DNA of 6,112 nucleotides, taken from an uncultured Solobacterium sp. (GTDB lineage Bacteria > Bacillota_I > Bacilli_A > Erysipelotrichales > Erysipelotrichaceae). A program made the position numbers and the translations under genes. The notes under the pieces were generated by a model, which made no database searches, was not told the DNA's origin, and was given only the letters and a program-made list of their open reading frames with translations. Position 1 is the stretch's first letter; every line of letters starts with the position of its first letter. Positions 1 to 5,058 of the stretch are shown here, one piece after another. Location of the stretch: NCBI GenBank assembly GCA_937895985.1, contig CALBKL010000379.1, positions 1 through 6,112 of the forward strand, written 5' to 3'.

Positions 1-71
1 AATCCAGTTTTCATAACCTTTATTATACCATTCTTCTACTGCCCTGCATATACGCCCAAGTGGGCAGATAA
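1..71. other. Left-edge stretch, no assignable gene
   Basis: No gene can be assigned here. Two plus-strand frames and one minus-strand frame are open to the window edge, but none has a usable start with a ribosome binding site. The minus-strand frame (about 23 codons after the kinase terminator) reads like protein, with a tail containing EEWYNKGYENW, but its only in-frame initiator is a TTG inside the terminator hairpin and no Shine-Dalgarno precedes it. A GCCCA/TGGGC hairpin (54-58 with 61-65) competes with a CTGCCC/GGGCAG pairing (39-44 with 62-67). Their role is unknown. Confidence 0.3.
22..30 (-). promoter_or_regulatory. Possible extended -10 promoter reading off the left edge
   Basis: On the minus strand the bases read TGGTATAAT, a perfect -10 hexamer with the extended TG one base upstream. 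No convincing -35 lies 16-18 bases away. Predicted initiation falls close to an ATG at 14-12 (minus), which would make a leaderless or almost leaderless transcript of a gene outside the window. It could also be a chance match in AT-rich DNA. Confidence 0.25.
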
Positions 72-97
72 ATGAAAAAGTCGCCAATCAAGCGACT
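72..97 (-). terminator. Rho-independent terminator of the two-component operon
   Basis: On the minus strand AGTCGC and GCGACT form a 6-bp stem around a 7-base loop (79-84 and 92-97), followed at once by CTTTTTC. It begins six bases after the kinase stop codon, the normal place for an intrinsic terminator of the regulator-kinase operon. Confidence 0.75.
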
Positions 98-102
98 ATT
101 GG

Positions 103-1245
103 TTACTTTCGACGCAGTTTAAGTGCGATTTCTGTACCGTTTTTTGAGCTTTGTACGACATATACATCACCACCATGTTGGCGGGCAATCTCTTTTACAA
201 GAGCAAGTCCAAGACCTGCACCACCCATATCACGGCTACGTGATTTATCAACTCTAAAGAATGGTTCAAAGATGTGTTGCCAATCTTCTTGTTGGATACC
301 AGGGCCATTATCACTAACAATAACAGTCGCAAATTCATTCTCTTCCTTGATAGATACAGTTACATTTCCACCGGTATGGTTATACTTGATGGCATTTTCT
401 ACAAGGTTATAGATAGCACGGTAGATAAGGGTATCATTACCAATGATTTCAGCAGTCCCTGAATTTTGAGTGATGGTAATTTCTTTCTTATCTGCGACTG
501 CTGTTAAATCACAAATGACTTCTTCGGCCATATCGGCTAATGAGATACGATCTTGTTTTTGGGCCGATTGTAGGTCTGTCATCTCAAGAAGAATATCAAT
601 GACATGCGATAGACGTGATGTCTGCATACGAATCATATGGACGGTTTCTTGATACTCTGCAGCACTAGGGTTGTTGTTTTTCTCAAATACTTCTAGCTTT
701 GTACGCATTACCGCAAGCGGTGTACGTAATTCATGTGCAGCGTTTGCGGAGAATTGCCGTTGTGCTGCGAAGGTATTACTGAGTCGTTCTAACATCTCAT
801 TGAATGCGTTTGTCAGTTGTTCAATTTCAATAGAACTTTGATCACTTACAACTAGATGTTTTAAGTTTTTTGCTTGGATGTCTTCAATCTGTTCACCGAG
901 ATTTTGTAGAGGCTTTAATGCATAACCGATGAAGAAGTACATCATAGAGCTACTTGCGACAGTAATGATGATTGTAATGAGTAAACTACTTTTCCAGAAG
1001 TCAGCTTGAATTCCTTTTGCCATATCAGAGATGACATCTTTGGTAGAAATCTGTAATTGTACAACTTCTCCGGTTGTATCTGTTGCAGGACTAGTTGGTA
1101 ATATCGCAACTGCGGAATCTTCAATCTTACTCATCGAGGAGATTGCGGACTTACTGATTGCATAACTAATCGCAAGACAGGATAGGATGACGATAATTGC
1201 GGTAATGACGGTGAGTTTCCACTGTAGAGAACGACGTTTATTCAT
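103..1245 (-). CDS. Membrane sensor histidine kinase (HAMP, HisKA, HATPase_c)
   Basis: This is the sensor of the two-component pair. It should autophosphorylate on histidine and pass phosphate to the adjacent regulator. Numbered from the ATG at 1245 (380 aa), there are membrane spans at about 9-31 and 85-109 enclosing a short outside segment of roughly 50 residues, a HAMP linker at about 110-156, and a HisKA box with AAHELRTPL carrying the phospho-accepting His171. The ATPase domain follows, with N box YNLVENAIKYN (280-290), G1 box DNGPGI (312-317), F box FEPFF and G2 box GAGLGLAL (about 342-349). All catalytic motifs are intact. An upstream in-frame ATG at 1266 would add seven residues, but GGAGG lies 8 bases before the 1245 ATG, so that start is preferred. 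The start overlaps the regulator's stop by 8 bases, indicating translational coupling. The outside domain is too short and nondescript to name a ligand. Confidence 0.93.
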   Translation of the reverse strand: MNKRRSLQWKLTVITAIIVILSCLAISYAISKSAISSMSKIEDSAVAILPTSPATDTTGEVVQLQISTKDVISDMAKGIQADFWKSSLLITIIITVASSSMMYFFIGYALKPLQNLGEQIEDIQAKNLKHLVVSDQSSIEIEQLTNAFNEMLERLSNTFAAQRQFSANAAHELRTPLAVMRTKLEVFEKNNNPSAAEYQETVHMIRMQTSRLSHVIDILLEMTDLQSAQKQDRISLADMAEEVICDLTAVADKKEITITQNSGTAEIIGNDTLIYRAIYNLVENAIKYNHTGGNVTVSIKEENEFATVIVSDNGPGIQQEDWQHIFEPFFRVDKSRSRDMGGAGLGLALVKEIARQHGGDVYVVQSSKNGTEIALKLRRK

Positions 1246-1918
1246 CTTGTTGTCCTCCGATGACATACCCTTGGCCTATGCGATTTGTGATAGGGTCATA
1301 GCCAAGTGCAGCTCGTAATTTCTTACGCAAAGCGGAGATGTGCACACGAATGGAATTACTAAAGCTATCAACACTACTATCCCACACGTGTTGGATGAGT
1401 TCCTCTTGTGGGACTGGGCGTTCTTGATGCAGTAATAAGTATTCTAATAGTCCTAACTCTTTTCGCGTGAGGGGAAGCTTTTCACCTCTAGCCATCACGG
1501 TACGACTCTTTGTGTCTAATGAAAGTTCTCCACAGGAAAGAATGACATTATTTTGTACGGTGCGCCGTCTAGTTAGACTACGAACGCGAGCTTCCAACTC
1601 TTCAAAGTGGAATGGCTTGCATAGGTAATCGTTTGCACCACTATCGAGACCATCAATCTTATCTTGTAGATGCCCACGTGCAGATAGAATTAGTACAGCT
1701 GTTTCAGAATCCTCCTTACGAATGTTACGGAGTACTTCCATACCATCCATAACTGGCAAGTTTAAATCTAGGATAATCAAGTCATAACTTTCATCCATAG
1801 CCATATTCCAAGCATTACCACCATCAAAACATGTGTCTACTTCATATCCATCAAGACGTAAACCCTTTGCGATTGTTTCACAAAGGGCGATTTCATCTTC
1901 AACCACTAATATTCTCAT
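1238..1918 (-). CDS. OmpR/PhoB-family response regulator
   Basis: This is a DNA-binding transcription factor controlled by phosphorylation from the co-transcribed kinase. The 226-aa protein has the standard family length. The receiver domain spans residues 1-117, with acidic pocket Glu7/Asp8, phospho-accepting Asp51 in LIILDLNLP, switch Ser79 and the invariant Lys101 in CKPF. A winged-helix DNA-binding domain (about 126-222) has LTRKELGLLEYLL, the recognition-helix region SNSIRVHISALRKKL and the terminal wing GQGYVI. The start is supported by AAAGGA 11 bases upstream and by the usual MRILVVEDE beginning. It is the first gene of the operon and is divergent from the redox operon at 2162, so autoregulation and control of that operon from the shared intergenic DNA is plausible. 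The regulon is not known from sequence alone. Confidence 0.95.
   Translation of the reverse strand: MRILVVEDEIALCETIAKGLRLDGYEVDTCFDGGNAWNMAMDESYDLIILDLNLPVMDGMEVLRNIRKEDSETAVLILSARGHLQDKIDGLDSGANDYLCKPFHFEELEARVRSLTRRRTVQNNVILSCGELSLDTKSRTVMARGEKLPLTRKELGLLEYLLLHQERPVPQEELIQHVWDSSVDSFSNSIRVHISALRKKLRAALGYDPITNRIGQGYVIGGQQDE
1254..1258 (-). promoter_or_regulatory. Ribosome binding site deciding the kinase start
   Basis: GGAGG on the minus strand lies 8 bases upstream of the ATG at 1245. It sits inside the last codons of the response regulator gene and falls after the alternative ATG at 1266, which lacks a comparable site. Confidence 0.8.
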
Positions 1919-1978
1919 ATGTAAAATGTTCCTTTCATACTATTGCGAAATTGTCAGAAACTGAGTATATCTGTACCA

Positions 1979-2009
1979 AGTATAGCACATACAGAAGAAA
2001 ACAAGACAA
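1979..2009 (-). promoter_or_regulatory. Extended -10 promoter of the regulator-kinase operon
   Basis: On the minus strand 1987-1979 reads TGCTATACT, an extended -10 with a five-of-six hexamer. Candidate -35 elements are weak: TTGTCT at 2009-2004 with a 19-base spacer, or TCTTGT at 2006-2001 with a 16-base spacer. Initiation is predicted near 1972, giving a leader of about 54 bases before the regulator ATG. Confidence 0.6.
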
Positions 2010-2024
2010 GCCGTTCATATGCTA

Positions 2025-2036
2025 AAATGCGCATTT
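2025..2036. repeat. 12-bp perfect palindrome in the divergent intergenic region
   Basis: AAATGCGCATTT is a perfect inverted repeat between the two divergent promoters, just upstream of the regulator promoter's -35 region. It has the size of a dimer operator, but one 12-bp palindrome can also arise by chance in a region this long. Confidence 0.35.
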
Positions 2037-2074
2037 ATGTAGGCATGATTTTGGATAAAAATTGAAAAAACACA

Positions 2075-2092
2075 TTGTTAAATTTCTTAACA
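2075..2092. promoter_or_regulatory. Candidate operator: TGTTAA-N5-TTAACA inverted repeat
   Basis: TGTTAA (2076-2081) and TTAACA (2087-2092) form a perfect 6-bp inverted repeat around 5 bases, 19 to 38 bases upstream of the redox operon's -10. The half-sites resemble the Rex redox-repressor consensus TTGTTAA-N4-TTAACAA, but the spacer is one base longer and the right outer base does not match. It could instead bind the divergent response regulator or an unrelated factor. Confidence 0.4.
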
Positions 2093-2110
2093 CAAATTTT
2101 ATATCAGCTT

Positions 2111-2119
2111 TGTTATATT
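2111..2119 (+). promoter_or_regulatory. Extended -10 promoter of the redox operon
   Basis: TGTTATATT is an extended -10, with TG one base before a five-of-six hexamer. No good -35 lies at normal spacing (CACAAA at 2091-2096 gives 17 bases), so activation by a bound factor may be needed. A competing arrangement is TTGTTA at 2075-2080 with TTATAT at 2099-2104, 18 bases apart. Initiation from the preferred site would be near 2125. Confidence 0.5.
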
Positions 2120-2145
2120 TTTCACGTCAGATAGAAATTGAGTGT

Positions 2146-2153
2146 AAAGGAGG
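2146..2153 (+). promoter_or_regulatory. Ribosome binding site deciding the CXXC-protein start
   Basis: AAAGGAGG lies 8 bases before the ATG at 2162. An in-frame TTG at 2138 would place this site inside the coding region, so the ATG is the real start. Confidence 0.85.
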
Positions 2154-2161
2154 ACAATGCA

Positions 2162-2326
2162 ATGGATTTCATAAACAAATATCCTACACAATTTAGAATC
2201 GCCACACAGGCATTTCTAATAGTACTAGCAATTGTATTTATATGTGTCGGGGCTTCTCGTGGAGAAGTTGAAAGTGTATTCGGCAAAGCAATTCGTCTTT
2301 GTTTGGAGTGTGTAGGAATTGGATAG
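2162..2326 (+). CDS. CD1871A-type CXXC membrane microprotein, 54 aa
   Basis: A small single-span membrane protein whose role is not established. Residues 13-31 form one hydrophobic helix, followed by GASRGE, an amphipathic stretch and a C-terminal CLEC motif (Cys47 and Cys50) that ends the protein with VGIG. The short length, the RGE after the span and the terminal ICLECIGIG-like ending fit what I recall of the CD1871A family of CXXC motif-containing proteins. A further Cys28 lies within the helix. Lys6 and Arg12 before the span favour an inside N terminus and an outside CXXC, but the tail is also charged, so topology is uncertain. It is the first gene of the operon. Only two bases separate its stop from the ATG of the Fe-S membrane protein, so a joint function is likely. 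The CXXC could pass electrons as a dithiol or help hold a metal or Fe-S centre. Confidence 0.8.
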   Translation: MDFINKYPTQFRIATQAFLIVLAIVFICVGASRGEVESVFGKAIRLCLECVGIG

Positions 2327-2328
2327 TT

Positions 2329-3246
2329 ATGACATCAGCTAAATCAAGAGCGTTTCTAAAATTCCTGAAGAGACGCAATACAATTCAGATGTTTGCGACA
2401 TTTTTGACAAACATGCATATACCAAACTTTTTCAAAGGTGTGCTCTATAATGGAAAAATCAAACAGGTCTGTGTACCGGGTTTAAATTGTTATTCATGTC
2501 CAGCTGCTACAGGAGCGTGCCCAGTAGGCTCCTTCCAAGCAGTTGTAGGTTCATCAAAGTATAACTTCTCATATTACATCAGTGGAATTCTAATTTTATT
2601 TGGTGTGTTGATCGGAAGATTAATCTGTGGATTTATGTGCCCATTTGGTTGGTATCAAGATTTATTACATAAGATTCCAACAAAGAAGTTTAGTACGAAG
2701 AATTTAAGATTCTTAACATATACAAAGTTTATTGTTCTCGCTGTAGCAGTTATATTACTTCCAATCATTATGACAAATAAAGCAGGTATCGCATTACCAT
2801 ACTTCTGCAAATACATTTGTCCACAAGGTATCTTGGAAGGTGGTATCCCACTCTCTATCGTAGATAAAAATATTCGTGCAACATTAGGTACATTATTTAC
2901 CTGGAAGTTTACAATTCTGATTACGATTACAACATTATCAATATTTGTATATCGTCCATTCTGCAAATGGATTTGTCCACTTGGAGCATTCTATGCATTA
3001 TTCAACAAGATTGCAATCTTCAACTACAACGTAGATAAAAACAAGTGTGTATCCTGTGGTAAGTGTGCAAGAGTTTGTAAGATGGATGTCGATATTACAA
3101 AGAATACTGGTGACTTGGAATGTATCCGTTGTGGAGAATGCATTACTGCATGTCCAACCAAAGCAATCAGTACTTACTTAGCGATTAAGAAAAAGAGTGA
3201 AGCTAAGAATCAAAAAGTAGCAAATAAGAATTTACAAAAGGCATAA
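2329..3246 (+). CDS. Polytopic membrane 4Fe-4S protein (NapH/polyferredoxin-like)
   Basis: Probably a membrane electron carrier. Numbered from the ATG at 2329 (305 aa): a basic N terminus and a hydrophobic stretch at 18-36, then CVPGLNCYSC with Cys48, 54, 57 and 64. Spans follow at about 82-103, 129-148 and 191-209. Three CxxxCP motifs lie at 100/104, 160/164 and 212/216. Two ferredoxin motifs close the protein: CVSCGKCARVC (240-250) and CIRCGECITACP (265-276). By the positive-inside rule the N-terminal Cys group and the 160/164 pair would be outside, with the 104 loop and the ferredoxin domain inside, so redox centres occupy both faces. This topology is inferred. An upstream TTG at 2299 would overlap the previous gene. 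The ATG, two bases after its stop and 11 after AGGA, is preferred. The basic tail after residue 286 is probably unstructured. The nearest named relatives are NapH- and NosR-like Fe-S membrane proteins, but no nitrate or nitrous-oxide genes are present. Confidence 0.88.
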   Translation: MTSAKSRAFLKFLKRRNTIQMFATFLTNMHIPNFFKGVLYNGKIKQVCVPGLNCYSCPAATGACPVGSFQAVVGSSKYNFSYYISGILILFGVLIGRLICGFMCPFGWYQDLLHKIPTKKFSTKNLRFLTYTKFIVLAVAVILLPIIMTNKAGIALPYFCKYICPQGILEGGIPLSIVDKNIRATLGTLFTWKFTILITITTLSIFVYRPFCKWICPLGAFYALFNKIAIFNYNVDKNKCVSCGKCARVCKMDVDITKNTGDLECIRCGECITACPTKAISTYLAIKKKSEAKNQKVANKNLQKA

Positions 3247-3267
3247 AACAGAAAGAGGAAAAAGAAA

Positions 3268-4155
3268 ATGAATTTGTTCAAGAGATTTACCCTAGTTGGT
3301 GTAGCAGCAGTTATGGCAGTTACATTAGCAGCATGCAACAACAAGAAAGAAGACAAAGCAACGACAACAACATCTACAACAACTGAAACAGCTAACGTAG
3401 AAGCATTCCCTAAGTTTAAAGGTAAGGACTTTGATGGTAAGGATGTAGATGAATCCTTATTCAGCAAGAATGAAGTAACACTTGTAAACTTCTGGTTCAA
3501 TGGATGTGCAGCATGTGTAAATGAAATGCCAGCACTTGAAAAGTTTAATAAGAAGTTAAAGGAACATGGTGCAGAACTCATTGGTGTAAACGTAGAAGCT
3601 ACTGATGAAGCAACACTAAAGGATGCAAAGGATATCTTATCTAAGCAGGGTGCTACATATAGAAATATCGTCATCAATGGTGGTGATGATGCGAAGGCTT
3701 ACCTAGCTAAGATCTTCAGTTTCCCTACAACAGTTATGGTTGATAAGAATGGTAACATCGTTGGTGATCCAATCGTTGGTAACTTAGAAGATGAAAAGAA
3801 ACAAGAAGAAATCATCAAGATGATTGAAGAAGTGAAATCTGGAAGTGGTGTTACAACAACAGTAACTGAAGGACAGTCTGCAGGAGCAAATGATGAATTA
3901 ACAGATCTTTATGCAAAGGAAAGTGAAATTTTCGGCAAGCATCAAGATATCTGGAATAAGGTATTCGCAACAATGTCCAAGGATCAGATTGAGCAAACAC
4001 AGAGCAAGCCATATGATGAAGTATTAAAGGCACAAGTTGAAGCAAACAAGGCATCTTTCTCTGAGGAAGAATTAAAGACACTTGAAGAAGATATCAAGAT
4101 GATTGCAGATATTGAAAAGCAGATTGCAGAAGCAAGCGCAAAAGCTAGCAAATAA
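3268..4155 (+). CDS. TlpA-like redoxin lipoprotein with C-terminal helical extension
   Basis: A membrane-anchored thiol-disulfide protein outside the cell membrane. The signal peptide ends in lipobox LAAC, with Cys23 the lipidated residue. A Thr-rich linker (31-42) is followed by a thioredoxin fold (about 47-190) with WFNGCAAC (catalytic Cys80 and Cys83), NEMPAL just after it, and cis-Pro153 in SFPTT. CAAC differs from the usual CGPC or CPPC, which should change the redox potential. A second linker rich in Gly, Ser and Thr (191-207) leads to a charged, helical domain (208-295) beginning DELTDLYAKESEIF, which I do not recognise. The whole is longer than a plain TlpA protein. The start has AGAGGA upstream, 21 bases after the Fe-S gene stop. 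Operon position suggests it receives electrons from the Fe-S protein. Its targets could be oxidised Cys or methionine-repair enzymes, or it could form disulfides instead; the sequence does not decide. Confidence 0.9.
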   Translation: MNLFKRFTLVGVAAVMAVTLAACNNKKEDKATTTTSTTTETANVEAFPKFKGKDFDGKDVDESLFSKNEVTLVNFWFNGCAACVNEMPALEKFNKKLKEHGAELIGVNVEATDEATLKDAKDILSKQGATYRNIVINGGDDAKAYLAKIFSFPTTVMVDKNGNIVGDPIVGNLEDEKKQEEIIKMIEEVKSGSGVTTTVTEGQSAGANDELTDLYAKESEIFGKHQDIWNKVFATMSKDQIEQTQSKPYDEVLKAQVEANKASFSEEELKTLEEDIKMIADIEKQIAEASAKASK

Positions 4156-4160
4156 CATTA

Positions 4161-4172
4161 ACAATATATTGT
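4161..4172. repeat. 12-bp AT-rich palindrome after the redoxin gene
   Basis: ACAATATATTGT is a perfect palindrome six bases after the redoxin stop codon. With no loop and low GC it is a poor hairpin. It may be meaningless, or a binding site ahead of the next promoter. Confidence 0.25.
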
Positions 4173-4189
4173 GGTTTTCCCCATCTTTT

Positions 4190-4217
4190 CCCTGGGCATT
4201 TGTCCCAGGGTTTTATT
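4190..4217 (+). terminator. Rho-independent terminator of the redox operon
   Basis: CCCTGGG (4190-4196) and CCCAGGG (4204-4210) form a 7-bp GC-rich stem with a 7-base loop, followed by TTTTATT. An outer pair, CCCCAT (4179-4184) with ATGGGG (4218-4223), could extend the structure around an internal loop that would enclose the T-tract. Confidence 0.88.
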
Positions 4218-4228
4218 ATGGGGGGTAG

Positions 4229-4237
4229 TGCTATAAT
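4229..4237 (+). promoter_or_regulatory. Extended -10 promoter of the orphan lipoprotein gene
   Basis: TGCTATAAT is a perfect extended -10. The position of a -35 at 17-base spacing (4209-4214) falls on the end of the preceding terminator stem and reads GGTTTT, so recognition probably relies on the extended -10. Initiation is expected near 4244, leaving a leader of about 60 bases. Confidence 0.7.
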
Positions 4238-4295
4238 GTAATTACAGAAAAACTCATAGAACTTTACGGATTTGTCAATAAATGAAGAATCATTT

Positions 4296-4303
4296 GGAGG
4301 TGA
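4296..4303 (+). promoter_or_regulatory. Ribosome binding site deciding the lipoprotein start
   Basis: GGAGGTGA immediately precedes the ATG at 4306, with 5 bases after GGAGG. An earlier in-frame ATG at 4282 would place this site within the coding sequence and would spoil the basic start of the signal peptide. Confidence 0.85.
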
Positions 4304-4305
4304 CT

Positions 4306-4977
4306 ATGAAAAAGACGATTCCGATAATACTAATTGCATCATTTTCGTGTTCGCTAGCAGGTTGTTCTACTCGAAGACAAGTAAGTCAAGAAGTAACTTC
4401 GAGTAATGAAGTAACACAAGTTGAAGAAGAATCTGGGTATGCATACAAATTATCAGAACTACATGAAATTAATCAGAATGATTTAGTATCTTCTGATACA
4501 TCACAGTTTTATGATATGGAAGGCAATCCGATTGACATGAGAGAAATATCATTAAAAATAGGTGAATATTATATAATTGATGATTGTTCTATAGCCATTA
4601 GTGAAGTGATTTTATCTCCTATTCAGATTGATGCAAATTATAAAGTTTTAAAAGATCAATACGTTGAATTTGCAAATCTTGCAAGTTATTTAAGTGTTGA
4701 AAATGACAATATTCAGATGAAAAATATATTGCAACGTATTATTGGTTTTAATACGATACTTCCAATATCACATAACTTAAGTCAAATACAATTTATTCCA
4801 TCTTCAGATATTGTTATTACAATCTATTTCTATCCAATTTGTTATAAGGTCGAAACATTTTATTATAAGTACGAAAACCCATCAGATACCTTCTATACAT
4901 TAAAAGGAGCTCATCAATTTGATGGATTATATTGTGATGGAATATATGAGGTACGTACAGTAGAAGACATTCAATAG
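4306..4977 (+). CDS. Putative lipoprotein of unknown function
   Basis: I do not recognise this family. The 223-aa protein starts with a textbook lipoprotein signal: MKK, a hydrophobic core, and lipobox LAGC with Cys20 as the anchor. A polar Ser/Glu-rich linker (about 21-46) follows. The mature part looks globular, with a mix of beta-rich and helical segments. It contains KIGEYYIIDDCSIAISEV (about 86-103), an acidic helix-forming middle and a Tyr-rich end. It has a few scattered Cys but no CXXC and no catalytic motif I can name. It has its own promoter and lies between two terminators, so it is monocistronic and probably independent of the redox operon. By eye its codons are more AT-rich than those of the redoxin gene, which could mean recent acquisition or simply low expression. 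A substrate-binding or envelope-stress role would be a guess. Confidence 0.8.
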   Translation: MKKTIPIILIASFSCSLAGCSTRRQVSQEVTSSNEVTQVEEESGYAYKLSELHEINQNDLVSSDTSQFYDMEGNPIDMREISLKIGEYYIIDDCSIAISEVILSPIQIDANYKVLKDQYVEFANLASYLSVENDNIQMKNILQRIIGFNTILPISHNLSQIQFIPSSDIVITIYFYPICYKVETFYYKYENPSDTFYTLKGAHQFDGLYCDGIYEVRTVEDIQ

Positions 4978-5004
4978 AGATATATTTTCATATGCACATT
5001 TTAA

Positions 5005-5054
5005 ATATAAAAAAGTAAGTATTTCCTGTTTGGGAGATACTTACTTTTTTATAT
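5005..5054. terminator. Bidirectional terminator between convergent genes
   Basis: Arms 5005-5026 and 5033-5054 can pair over 22 positions with one T-G wobble, around a 6-base loop. The core is AAGTAAGTAT with ATACTTACTT. An A-run at the left and a T-run at the right give a T-tract for transcripts in either direction. It serves the lipoprotein gene (plus) and the CHR gene (minus), which end 27 and 4 bases from its edges. Confidence 0.9.
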
Positions 5055-5058
5055 AAAA

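Noticed and set aside
2075..2115. Two TTGTTA direct repeats (2075-2080 and 2110-2115) as response-regulator boxes
   Set aside because: They are 35 bases apart, not the 10-11 base period expected for OmpR-type tandem sites, and the second is part of the -10 element.
2138..2161. TTG start adding eight residues to the CXXC protein
   Set aside because: It would include the AAAGGAGG ribosome binding site in the coding region. The ATG at 2162 is ideally spaced.
2299..2328. TTG start of the Fe-S protein overlapping the CXXC gene
   Set aside because: No ribosome binding site at proper spacing, and the ATG at 2329 gives the usual basic N terminus.
2655..2966. Minus-strand open frame of 103 codons antisense to the Fe-S protein gene
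   Set aside because: The opposite strand encodes clear CxxxCP motifs, and this frame has no recognisable domain or initiation signal.
3361..3392. ACA/ACT-rich low-complexity run as a microsatellite or phase-variable repeat
   Set aside because: The codons are mixed and the unit is imperfect. It encodes the ordinary Thr-rich linker of the lipoprotein, so slippage is unlikely to be a designed switch.
3210..3677. Minus-strand open frame of 155 codons antisense to the redoxin gene
   Set aside because: It is a shadow of a well-supported gene. Its Ser/Val/Phe-rich translation mirrors the codons of the Thr- and Lys-rich sense strand, and it has no ribosome binding site or family motif.
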